Shown here: positions 52,156 through 63,712 of the stretch, piece by piece
Layout of the letters: every line of letters starts with the position of its first letter
Numbering within the stretch: position 1 is the first letter of the stretch
DNA from: Phoenix dactylifera
Taxonomy: Eukaryota; Streptophyta; Magnoliopsida; Arecales; Arecaceae
Direction: 5' to 3'
Length of the DNA: 64,000 bases
NCBI RefSeq assembly: GCF_009389715.1
Contig: NC_052403.1
Coordinates: forward strand, 13,158,297 to 13,222,296
Notes under the pieces: generated by a model
What the model was told of the DNA's origin: nothing
What the model saw: only the letters and a program-made list of their open reading frames with translations
Databases searched by the model: none
Made by a program: the position numbers and the translations under genes

Positions 52156-55100
52156 TAGCAAAAAAGTTGGAGAAACATGCTATGATAGAACTGGGAATGG
52201 CTAAATCTTTGATGTTTCAAAGTTTTTTTTTTTTTGACAGGTAAATCTAGTAAATCGCACTTATAGGTAGAAGACCTCCCAGATTCCATAAAGAAGGGGA
52301 AAGACTGTAATTTGATTGCTTAAATTTTCAAAATGTTGCTTTCCTTGTTGGACACATGGGGCATCGAAAAAATAAAAAATAAAAATAAAAATGTTAGCTG
52401 TTCAATCAATTTTTTGGTTAAGGTGCATTTTTTTTAACATGCAATTTTTTAATTCATGAACTTGTGACCTGTAAAACATTCTTCTGTTAACAAAAGATCA
52501 AGTGAAAAAAAAGGACAGATTGGCAAAGATGGATTCCCTCAACTGGATCAGCCCTGAGAGAGGTTAACATTGTTAAATTGGTAACTTCCCTCCAAAGTGC
52601 AGGTCACACTTAATTGCATGGTTAAAACTCCATGGCCCTATGGCATCTCAAGCACAGGAATCTCAAGGTCTGACAAAATATGAAAAAAAAAAGCTACTTG
52701 ATTATATATTCTTACTGAAGGGAAACTGAGGGTTAGATTGATTTAAAGGAAACAATAATGCTGAATTCATTGAATTGTACCACCAGAACTTTGATATCTC
52801 TTGCATATTTAGGAGATAATTCAGTCTGCAATGCGTGAGCTTTATTGGAGTCTTGGTTCTGTGACTTGTTTGCACCAAATTTATTTATTAATGTTAAAAG
52901 AGTCAAACTTAGTTTCCCAGGGTTTTCTTTTTCAACTTTGGAACAAAAGATTTAGGTGGAACTTGGAATGCAGGTGGAGTTAAAACCCAAACCAAAACTT
53001 AATTTCTTCTAAACTCGCCGGGGAATATAAGATCCACCTCGACCTTGATTAAAGAAATTTCTTCTATTGTTGTGTCTGATTGGAAGAGTGCCTAAAACCA
53101 AAGCGAACAAGATTTGACTACAAAGTGATTTAGAAGAGTTGCCTCATCTAATTTGTTTTCAAAAAGTTCTGGTCTGGTTTCAAAGTCTTTGCGCTGTTAG
53201 CAAAAATGATTCTCTTTGAGCATGCTGAACCGTCAATAAGAAGAAGCTCACAAGGGGCTTAGGCAATACTGAAATGGAAAAAAAAATGCAAACACTATTT
53301 GTTCAGCCTCAGTTCTGAGTAGTTCTATGACTTGCACTATATAGCAAGAAGGTAAAAGGAATTGGACTAACTTTAATACTCTTATTAAATCAAGATTTTA
53401 ATCTTGGACCAAGATATTTGCTGACCTTTACAATAACAAGTTCCTCAATCCCACTTGGATTTTAGCATGGCAAGTCATAAAAGCTCAGTTGGATTTTAGC
53501 ATTGCAACTGATAATTCGGCAATTGTATATTGTACTAATTTTCCTGAATCACGATGATGCCTTAGTGTCTCATTGCATGAGGAACTTTTTTGTGATTGGA
53601 TTGGCTCCTCCTAACATTAAATTAAGCTTAATTATTTCATCTGATATAAGCCAACATATTACAAGATTGGTAGATATGAATCATATGATATCATATATCA
53701 GCTGAGGTGTATGAATCTAACATTTACTATTTTAAATCAGATTTTGATTATTATTTCTTAAATCAGAATCTCGAATGGTACTTAATTTAATGTTAGTATA
53801 TTGGCCAATGCATTGATATCTTAGTTGTTATATAACATATGGTAGGATCATGTCGTCACTTACAGTGATCGACAAAGGACTTTCAAATATCATATTTAAA
53901 AAAAGAAGAAGAAAAAAAGAAGAATTCCAGAAAGGATCAATAATTATTTATTTGCATTTATGGATCCCTACTCATTTTTCTTTTTCTTTTCCTTTTTCTT
54001 TTCTTTTCGAGCAACAAAAAAAAAAGACAGATGCAGAGAATAAGTAGGTAAAATTAAAGCAAGCAAAATGGGTATAGGAGACACAAATGCAGCAAAAAAA
54101 AATTGGTTACATAAATGTTCCAGCCCAAGTTGCATTGGTTACAAACAACAGCAATGGTGTCATATTTGATGAACAATTATAGGCCTATGGGAACCAATAA
54201 ATTTCTAGGAGATCAAGGACCTCCCCTTCCATGCATGCTACACCAACCACTCAAAGTGGATGCCATTTTTTCTCTCACTCACCTTTGGAGCAATTCTGCC
54301 CCCCTAAAATTGGGAATTTACTTGATATGGAGTTGCTAATAAAGAAATCCAATTGAGGCTAGCCACTATTGCAAACCCTAAAATTATCAGTTTTGTTAAA
54401 TATGTGTGGCAATCAGTGGAATCCATTCATTTTTCAGTCAGCCCACTTATAAATTAGGATTGAAATCTCCAGATTTCCATATCCAATTAATAAGTCCAAA
54501 TCCCTTCAAATCTTGAAATCATCTTAAAACTGATGTTTTGAAAGTAATGTTCTTTCTTAGAAGATGATGAAGGCTGCGAAGTAGCAGTTAGGACAAGGTA
54601 CTTCTAATTCTTGTTCTACGTTTTTTTCCCTTCATCCACATTGTTATGTTATTTCTACCAGTAAAAGTGCACGATCGAGCTTCTCTTTTTGTTTCCATGC
54701 AACCTACAATATAAGGGTAGCCTCCGACCTCCTCCCAGGACCTATGGTAAAATTTTAACATTTAATATGCCCACTCTTGATCAAAATCGTTTCCATTGCA
54801 ATCACAATTTTATCAAACTTGGCTTGTTTGTATCTCTTTTGGTGAAAAGAGAGGCTATCCTTGGCTCGTTTGGAGCAAACTCCATGGAATCATAAAGTTG
54901 GATTCAGAGGTCTCGCAAATATCATCTACAAAGATACTCCATAGAATCCTCTTTTTTAAGCTACTTAAAAAAAAAAAAACCCTGTTTAGAGACTCTTTGA
55001 GATGATCAAGGAGAAAATGGAAAAAGAAAATGCGAGGCAGGTAAGAAAATTGCCGGTTAGTTGAACATGAGAGGCTGTATATAATAGCTCACATTTCATT

Positions 55101-55437
55101 CCCGTGAAAGAGAAACATCCTAAATTGAGGAATAAGTGAGAGGAGGATTAAATAATATTTGACATGTTTCTAAATGCTTGTCAACGTTCAGCATAGGGAT
55201 AGTCGACGTTATCAGCTTCAAAAGCTGACATCTTTAACTCATACTTTTCACTGTATCATTTACAATGCTTTTTTTTTTTTTTTGCTTTGATTTTACAATG
55301 CTTTTAATTCAGTGCAAACTAAAGCTAACTGAGAGTTCATTTCATACTCAATTTGAGGCTGCCTTCTACTTCAGTGAATTAGATGCTCATGGTGTAGTCT
55401 CATATCCTTCTTTCCACAGCCTAACAGGAACTGAACA
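52156..55437. other. Intergenic, no gene seen
   Basis: AT-rich sequence between the M41-like and aminotransferase genes. It contains T and A runs (for example T runs near 52,220 and 55,269) and a TTTTC-rich tract near 53,976-54,007. The first part should include the 3' untranslated region of the upstream gene. No recognisable domain on either strand. Confidence 0.5.
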
Positions 55438-58400
55438 ATGAAACAACCCAAGAAAAAGGTCAGAGTAGTAAAAGACAGCTCTTCAACAATGGCACCACCA
55501 GTACCTCAGGCACTCATTTCCCTCAAACCCATATCTATTTTTTTTTTTCCCTTTTGTTTCTTCTTCTTCTTATTATTATTATTTTTATAGATTCCAACTG
55601 TTAAAAGCAATGGAGTTGATCTCAGCAACAAGAAGGCAATAGTGACCAACTGCCGAGTGCAGTGCAACCCAGTACTTCTACTGGAAAACAAGACATCGAT
55701 AAGAGGAGTCGTCGGGGAGCTGCTGAAAACGACCAATGGGGAGAAGCCTCTCATCTCTTTGGGCATCGGCGACGCCTCGTCGTTCCCGTGCTTTCGGAAG
55801 GGGAAGGAGCGCTTCGCAGCGGCCGTCGCCGATGCGGTGTCGTCGTCGTCGTTTGACTGCTACGCTCCCTCCTATGGCTTCCCCTTCGCCCGCCGGTGGG
55901 ACCGCACATCTACTTAAGTTAATTGTCTTTTTTTTTTTTTTTTTGGTGGATTGGCGGGGAAGAAGGTGGGGGAGAGAACGAACCTCAATTGTGTGACGAT
56001 CTGTATGGACGTATGTTTAGTTTCATATCGATTATTCGTTGAATAGATTTTGAATACTTAAATAGGAACAAGAAACTCAAATAAGATCGTTACAAATGAA
56101 TACCAAAGTAGATCTGATTTATAATTTATGTGGACTGATCTATCTTTTAAGGAAGGTAATTTGATAGATAGACTTTGATAATTTTACCCTTGGCTCTAAC
56201 TATATAGGACAAATAATACTCGTAATTATTTACCATATATTTGAATTTGACATGTATCATGTATTTAGTAAATATGTATTATCTTTTTTTTATCTAGATG
56301 CAAAATAAAATCATCTAAGAATCTCTAAATATAATTTATTTTTTAAAATCTTTTCTTGCAAAATAAATAGTTAAGTCAAGTTTTAATGCAAAATTCATTT
56401 TTTAATCTTCGAGTGGGGGCAAAACCTACAAAAGAAGGGAAGTGAAGGGGGAAAATAAAGATAATGAAGCATAAAATATGAGCTCAGCTATATAGTTAAG
56501 AAAAAAAATCTAAGCAATCATGCTTATGACAAAGGACCATGAATAGTGTGGGTTTTCATATCAGTTTAGCATTATTGTAAAACAAAGTTTGAATTGTTTT
56601 TTTAAAAAAATGAATAATTAATTCTCCATCCTTGAAAGGACCTGGTATAACAAAGAGTCCTGTTGACCATAACTAAAATCTTGGATCCAACAACTTTACT
56701 AACTTTAATTTTCGATCTCTGAATTTTTTTTTAAAATAAAATACCGAATATGCCTCCGCCCTATGGTGGGAAGGTGCCGAAGAAGGAGATCGGCTTTTTG
56801 CACATAGGCTGCGAATGCCCCTGCCGCGGCCACTGCCAACCATGGCCTAGCCCCTTCTCATGGCCGCCGGGCAGCCGCGGCCACTGCCAACCATGGCTTA
56901 GCCCCTTCTCATGGCCGCCCCGGCCCGGCCATCTTTCGGCGCCGCCGGCCTGCGGGAGGAGAAAAAAAGGCATATATCTAAAATCTTGTCATTTCTCAAA
57001 ATAAACAGGGCAGTGGCGGAATACCAATCAAGGGACGTGGAGCATGGGATCAAGGAAGGTGACGTGTATTTAACGGTGGGAGGAACGCATGCGATCCATG
57101 TATGCATGATGGTATTGGCCAGCCCTGGAGCCAACCTGCTGTTGCCCCAACCCGGCTTCAGCCCCTACGTGGCTGCCTGCGAGCTCTACGGCATCGAGGC
57201 CCGCTTCTACCACCTCCAGCCCCGCCATGGCTGGGAGCTCGACCTCACCAAGGTTCGCTCGTTGACGGATGCCAACACTGCTGGAATTGTCATCATCAAC
57301 CCCAACAACCCCTGCGGTGCCGTCTTCTCCTCCGAGCACCTCCATCAGGTCAGCCGATCACTTCCATTGCTGATACAACTGCTGCTGCTGCTGCTGCTGC
57401 AGCTGCTTCTCTACTCCTCCTCCCCCCCTCTCTCTATCTATCTCTATATCTACATGCACATACACATATTGTTTTTATTTTCATTAATTTATAGGTTGGC
57501 ATATTTTGATCTTAGTATTTCCATTACTAACTATCAACCTGTTGCAAAAAGAAAGAACTTTATACATAGCCTAGAAAAGATGTTTGTAGTGATTGAAATG
57601 TGGAAAGTGAAAAGTGTTTCCCAAAAAAATGAAAATGAAAGTGTGCACATGCTATTTGGCTGTCATGAAATGGGAATATCATCTACCATTTGATTTTTTC
57701 ATCATCCATGGGGTTAAAGTAAGTTTTTTAAAATATTCGTGTTGGTTTTTAAAACATTTTTAAATCTTGCGAATAAGAGCATATCAGTCAATTGCTTGCT
57801 TTTATTCTTGACACGAGATCTCCTTTACTCCCATGTCAGTCAATTGCCACAGCTCAGTGTGTTTTGTTTATTAGATTTGTGAGGACCCGTGCGGGCGTGT
57901 GTTTAGTCCCACATCGGTTATTCGCTGGGTAGATCTTGGGTACTTATACAGGATCAAGGAACCCAAATAATAACTTCCGGCTAGCTATTTTGGGTGAGAT
58001 TCTAGGTTGTTATAAAAGGTATCAGAGCAGACCCGGCCCATAACTTATGTGAATTAGGGGACACTGCAGCACGGATCCATTGGGGTTGACCACGGACTGA
58101 TCGTGGTGTTTGTGATTAGATTTGAATGGATTTGAACCCTTAACCTGACGAGGACGTCAGGGCTTGAACGGGGGGCGTATGTGAGGATCCGTGCGGGCGT
58201 GTATTTAGTCCCACATCGGTTATTTGCTGGATAGATCTTGGGTACTTATACAGGATCAAGGAACTCAAATAATATCTTTCGGTTAGCCATTTTGGGTGAG
58301 ATCCTGGGTTGTTACAAATGGTATCAGAGCGGACCCGGCCCATAACCTATGTGGACTAGGGGACACTGCAGCACGGATCTATTGGGGCTGACTACGGGCT

Positions 58401-61400
58401 AATCGTGGTGTTTGTGATTAGATTTGAATAGATATGAACCCTTAGCCTGACGAGGACGTCAGGGCTTGAACGGGGGGAGTATGTGAGGACCCATGCGGGC
58501 GTGTGTTTAGTCCCACATCGGTTATTCGCTGGGTAGATCTTGGGTACTTATACAGGATCAAGGAACCCAAATAATAACTTCCGGCTAGCTATTTTGGGTG
58601 AGATTCTGGGTTGTTACAAGATTAATAACCAAATAGCTTACAGGTTTAATATCAATGGTTCTCATTTCATATTGCTTTGGTGGTAATGTTTTTGATTGTG
58701 TCTAAACATTGCTTACCTTTTGATAAGCCTAAAATTTGAATATATATGTCCTTCGAAAATTTTGAAACATGCGAACATGCCCATCCAAAATCTTTCATGA
58801 AGAATTATGCCTACTCATGTTTGGATATATGCTTTCTTCCAATGATCATGTGAACTGTGAAGAGCTAATTTAGTATAGTTTAACATTTTCTTTTTTTTTT
58901 TTTTTGGTTGCAGATTGCTGAAACTGCAAGAGACCTGAATATCCCTATAATTGCTGATGAGTTATACGGACATATGGTCTATGGTGATAGCAAATTTGTG
59001 CCACTGGCCTCCTTCGCTCACTTGACACCAGTTATTACTATAGGAGCTTTGTCAAAGCATTGGATGGTTCCTGGATGGCGTCTTGGATGGATAGCCATAT
59101 GCGATCCTCATGAAACTTTTAAACAAGTATGGCGCAGCAAACACTTCCAAATTGGCTTTGTTCATTTTCAAAACTTTTAAATTGGCCTTAACTATGGGGC
59201 ACCCAGATAATTTGATTGCCATGCATCACAGAAGCAATCCCAAATCAAAATTTTCTAACTCTTTTTCTAGACATTTGACCGTCGCAAGATTCAATCTGCT
59301 TGATTCTTATGAAATTCTTGTACAAATTCTAACAATGTTGAGGCATGCTTTCTTCTTTCTTTGCTGTGAAAGGTCAAAGTGGCAATTGAGATGCTTTTGA
59401 ATGTGACATCGGGTCCGGCTTCTGTAATTCAGGTTTAACTCTGATCTACTTTCATGCTCTTTCTTTGCTCAAGCTGGTATAACAGCTCTCATTCATGTGA
59501 CCTTTCACAACAGGCTGCAGTTCCTAGTATTCTTTCTGATTCACATGAAGAATTTCACAAGAATGTCCTTGCAGTATTGGAGTCCTCGGCCGAAACACTT
59601 TATACAAGAATTGATCAAATTGAAGCACTGCAATGTTACTCAAGGCCTCAGGGTTCAATGTTCATGATGGTTGGCTCTTTAATTCATATGTATATATCTT
59701 TGCTGTCAGCTTACTAAGGTCAGACATTACCATTTTTTGTTTAATGGTAGGCCGAAGTCAACACAAGCCTTCTACTTGGCATAGAGGATGACATGGACTT
59801 TGCTAGGGAGTTGGTAAAAGAAGAATCTGTCTTGGTGCTACCAGGTTAGAATGCATATTCCTTTCCATTAAGCATATAGTTTTAATCATGTGGCATGGCT
59901 ATGTGTTGTAATTGTAATTAAAATTAGAGCAACAGGAAAGAGTCTAGGTTGGAATTTGAAAAATTCCAATGTATTGTGGCAAGCTTTTTAAGTCGAAATA
60001 AGAAGTTTGTTTTGAAAAAAACAAGTGGCAGCTCTAGAAGTAGAAAATGCCACTGTATGTAATAATTGTGTAAAGCTAAAGACATAACTATGCTTCTTGG
60101 AGCATAAAGCTTGGTGCAAGTTTCCCCAGAATTCAGCAACTCAGGAGTCTTACACAGAATATGAATTAAGACATGGATGCTATCTACTTATTGACGACAA
60201 GTCAGTGTTGGTTTCATCGGCATCAGACTGGAGGCAAAACATGTTATCATCAATCAAGTACACAATAAATAAATTTCTGGTAAGGGATTCAGTTCAACTT
60301 CATAGATTGCTAGTTCTTTTTTTCTTTTTGAGTGAAAGATAGATTTCTAGTTCTAACACTTGGATTCTTCGGGCTTGGTATTAGGGCTAGGGCCACAGGT
60401 TTGAGTGAGTCTGGTGATTGTCAGCGACATTGAGTCTGATATTTTAGGACCAAGGCATTGGTAGGAATCTTAAAATCATTATAGGTTTTGATGATCTGAT
60501 AATAAACAAGAGAAATTGAGCAAGAAGATCAGAATCGCTCTGGTCGCCGTATGTATATAAATGTTTGTTTTTGTCATTCAAACCTTACTTTCTCCAGATA
60601 TAATGCTGAGTTATTTTGCTCGGTGTTAGAAAATGTATTTCTATGAGTCAGGAGAATTGTTAGGGGACAAAAATGCATACAAGTTCTTGGTATTATTAAA
60701 ATTTGCAGTTTGAGCAGGGGTCCATGCATATTTTTGAGCAAGGTACCCCGTCTTGGTACCGGGCCTCGTGCTAGTGCTATCCTATTATTTTATGTCCGGT
60801 ATAGAGGCCGGTTTGGCATATAGAATGGTAGTACATCCCCTCGTACCGTATTTTGGTATCAGTACTAAACTAGTACAGTACTTTATTCTCCATACGGTCC
60901 GGTCCGGTACGGTACGGCATAGAGTTATGTGAAAGTAAGATATATGAGCCATGACTTGTCATCACAGGCAAGGATCATCTAGTTGTTCTAAAGGCCAAAA
61001 TGTTCTATTTCTCAATAGGGAAGGGCAAAACTAACTCCTGAAATACCTATGCTCTGTTATTTAGTTAAGTTTGTTCTGTGTTTCCAACATTGCTTATTTT
61101 TTGAGCAAATCTTTGATAAAATATTTGTTCAGGCTTTCATGAGACTGTTTCAGTCATTACGTTCAAGTCAGGCATTTTCAGCCAGTCTTGGCCACAAAGT
61201 ACATAATAGTTTGAAAGATTTTAACTTATTTTTGACAATTATGTTTTGCTTTACTATAGGCTGATATATGGTTTAAAACTGGAACCTTCTCATGTTATTG
61301 CCTCAGTTCTTTCACCTAGACAAGGAAGACCATGTCATGGAAATCTTGACTATAAAATTTTAGACCTGTTCTTTAAAGATAGTCGCCTTGACTAACAAGT

Positions 61401-62020
61401 TGACTGTTTGCTATATAAAAGTGATGGATATTCCCAGCAACCCATATGTAAGCAAAGAGAAGGATCCCTTTTCACCTATGATGGTATCCATTTTAACATC
61501 ATTTGATCAAAATCCTTAGTCTATTAGCTTCCGATCTCCTCCTTTGTCTTGATAATTACTTCAATGTAAGTTGAAAATTTGACTTCCACTTAGTTTTTAC
61601 TAGAGTTTGACACTTGCAATGCATTGATGGAGATGGATGACTCCCTTTGTGCATGGAGCCCCCATGATGTGCTTGGGAGTTTTGATGGTAGAATAGATAT
61701 TTATGTCTATTTTCTTATAATTCAGAGTCTTACTCAAAAAGGCTAGCCGAAAAGTATTATTTGAGTTCATAAGTAGTCAAAATACACCAAGTATATAACC
61801 GATGTCGAATTAAATACATGCTCGCGCAAGTCCTCACATGTTTTCAGTGCACATATACTGCTCTACTGATTGTGAATTTTATTGTCACTTAGGTTTTGTA
61901 ATTGGTTTGAAGAACTGGGTGAGGATATTCTTTGGTGTTTCTCCCGATCTACTAAGCGAGGCTTGCGACAGGATCGAGTCCTTTTGCAAGAGGCGACACC
62001 CAACAAATCTGACCTGTTAA
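55438..62020 (+). CDS. Tyrosine/nicotianamine aminotransferase-like PLP enzyme (8 exons)
   Basis: Fold-type I, class I/II aminotransferase of the TAT/NAAT group, moving an amino group between an aromatic or related amino acid and a 2-oxo acid. Exons: 55,438-55,500 (tentative), 55,591-55,895, 57,009-57,348, 58,914-59,126, 59,373-59,432, 59,514-59,669, 59,751-59,844, 61,893-62,020. The frame is open throughout, about 452 residues. Key sites: INPNNPCG (219-226), PLP-contact Asp251 and Tyr254 in ADELYG, Schiff-base Lys284 in [13 protein letters not shown], Arg292, and substrate-carboxylate Arg421 in KNWVRIFFG. The middle of the family has SKRW and GCTQAI; here they are SKHW and GGTHAI. Exon 1 is uncertain: ATGs at 55,438 and 55,489 are in frame and two donors are possible (after 55,458 or 55,500). 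Intron 3 holds a tandem TRIM insertion. Substrate is not predictable from sequence alone. Confidence 0.9.
55992..56094 (+). mobile_element. Degraded TRIM solo LTR
   Basis: TGTGACGATCTGTATGGACG, then GTTTAGTTTCATATCG, then AACTCAAATAA and GATCGTTACA follow the 137-bp LTR with an internal deletion. It is followed by AATGAATAC, not by a clear primer site. Intron 2 of the aminotransferase gene. Confidence 0.6.
57379..57406 (+). repeat. (CTG)n repeat
   Basis: About eight GCT/CTG triplets and a CAG step, starting 31 bp inside intron 3 of the aminotransferase gene. Confidence 0.8.
57873..58623 (+). mobile_element. TRIM retrotransposon, tandem form with three LTRs and two internal regions
   Basis: LTRs 57,878-58,014, 58,180-58,316 and 58,482-58,618 are each 137 bp, starting TGTGAGGA and ending GTTGTTACA (TTATA in the first). 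The internal regions 58,015-58,179 and 58,317-58,481 are each 165 bp. Each begins with a tRNA-iMet primer-binding site (TGGTATCAGAGC at 58,319-58,330; one change at 58,017-58,028) and ends with a G-run polypurine tract (58,170-58,175; 58,472-58,477). AGATT flanks the whole array (57,873-57,877 and 58,619-58,623). It has no coding capacity, so it must have been moved by proteins of another LTR element. It sits in sense orientation in intron 3 of the aminotransferase gene. Confidence 0.93.
60735..60930. repeat. Fragment of the GGTACCG repeat family
   Basis: TACCGGGCCTCG, GTCCGGTATAGAGG, CGTACCGTATTTTGG and CCGGTACGGTACGGCA words lie close together in AT-rich DNA. The fragment is like the one at 19.2 kb and the ends of those at 6 and 15 kb. 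Intron 7 of the aminotransferase gene. Confidence 0.45.
61716..61838 (-). mobile_element. TRIM solo LTR, inverted
   Basis: On the minus strand: TGTGAGGACTTGCGCGAGCA, GTATTTAATTCGACATCGG, ACTCAAATAATAC, CGGCTAGCC, TTGAGTAAGACTCTGAATTATAA. It aligns along nearly the full 137-bp LTR. No primer site follows it. It ends 54 bp before the last exon of the aminotransferase gene. Confidence 0.75.
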
Positions 62021-62829
62021 AGTCATACAAGTTATACAGACCTTACTTGCTTGGGATTAAATCCAATTCAAATCCAATTTTGTATCATTCTTAGGTCCTT
62101 TTGAGTATATGATATTCAAAGGCATTGTAGCTGGTTGTACTGAACTTCAGAATGGAAGTAAAGGTTCTCTCTATTATTGTATTTGAGTTGGAAGTTGATA
62201 TTCTAAATGCAAGAAAAAACACAACATCTCAAGGTGGTCATGCGGAATAGATTGCGGTCGCATCTAATGCAGTGAATACTCTCCAAATTACAATCTTTCT
62301 ATTGAACAATGTCTTTACTAAAAGCTAGTTGTTTCATATAATCAAATATTGATGTCTATTGAATGCATATGAATTTTCAAAGTTATGCTTCTAAAGAATG
62401 CCAAAACAAGACAAATCTAGCCTACTCCTGTTGAATTTTGTATAATTAGGGGCTTATTCAAAATAATATTATTTAAAAAATGGTTATCTAAATAATATCT
62501 ATTTAATTCTCTAGCAAACTAGCCCTACCAAAGTCCATGTTGCACTACAAACAAAATTCCTGCCACATTCGGCGTTTTATTTTAAAATGCATGGAATCTA
62601 GTTCATTTTATTTTTCCTTCACACAAGCGTTCCATCTCCTTCCAATCTCTCTATTTATGTCCATCTCTGCGCTACAAAGTCATAACCAAAGACCACAAGA
62701 TCCTTGAAATCCTCATTGTAACTAAAATGTCCCTCTTCTTCTTATGTCCCTTGATTTTGGGAGCATGTAACTTTGTAGCTTCCTATTCATCCTGCACATA
62801 GAAATTGATGGCCCCACCCAAATAGGCCT

Positions 62830-63122
62830 ATTTAAGCTCCATAAGGCTCTGTTTAAGCTTGGCATCCTTGTCAGACAAATTTAATCACGAATACTATAAT
62901 CGGACTATAGTCAGGTCAAATAGACGTGCAGTATCCTTTAGTCCATATATACTATGGGTTAGGTCCCATCTGATATCATTTATAATAACTGAGAATTTTA
63001 TATAAAAAAATTAACTGAAAGATATTATTTGAGTTTCTTAGCCCTGCATAAATACCCATGTCCTCCTAATGCCCAACCATTATGGGACTAAATGCGTGCC
63101 CTTACGGATCCTCGCGACATCC
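62830..63122 (-). mobile_element. Degraded TRIM: one LTR plus internal start, inverted
   Basis: On the minus strand, TGTCGCGAGGATCCG...GGCACGCATTTAGTCCC starts an LTR at about 63,122. It runs to about 62,985 and is followed by AATGATATCAGATGGGACC, a mutated primer site plus the start of the family's internal region. The second LTR was not recognised, so the left limit is approximate. Confidence 0.6.
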
Positions 63123-63419
63123 GTGCCCCTTTTTATTTCCTTGCAACATTGCAACCTAATAATACAAGCCTAAGATAAAAGTTCCTGTCAAGCCATTTTA
63201 AGAAACTTTGATATTGATCAGATTTATTTAGAATATGATTATTTAGATACTTCAAGTAACTGATTTATTTATCTGTCTCCTCTTCAATGAAATCCTCCTC
63301 CTCATTGCAGTCCTAAGTCTTGGCTTGCATGTTGCAACCCTTTTGACTCACAAAGGTGGATCCAAGGTCTCGTTAGTATACCAACCATGATACAAAGTTA
63401 CGGAAAGACAAAAGAGATG

Positions 63420-63662
63420 TGTTGGAATGGCAAAGCTCTATCCATCATCAATTTCTTTGATAAAGAAAAAAGGCCTATAAATAGGCTTTACATCAGAATG
63501 ATTCACCCTAGCACTAACCACAACTCCTATAAAATAGGATCACACATAAAACACTTTCTCAGCCACGAAATCAAATAACCAAATACCTAAAGACTCGGAC
63601 AAACCTACCAATGACTAGAGCTTTCAATTAATAAATATGAAATAAAACATTAAATCTTAACA
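63420..63662 (-). mobile_element. 3' LTR of a Ty1/copia element, 243 bp
   Basis: Minus-strand ends are TGTTAAGATTTAATG and CCATTCCAACA. A polypurine tract AAGGGAGGG (63,671-63,663) directly precedes it. A CCTATAAATAGG-like TATA palindrome lies near 63,474. The other LTR is beyond the window, so a target duplication cannot be checked. Confidence 0.75.
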
Positions 63663-63712
63663 CCCTCCCTTAAGCTGAAATCTGCAGATATCAGTTTAAA
63701 AGAAAATCAACC

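Noticed and set aside
57349..57693. Continuation of aminotransferase exon 3 for over 100 residues
   Set aside because: Text after HLHQ is low complexity and unlike the family, while a GT donor at 57,349 joins to 58,914 in phase and restores the family sequence.
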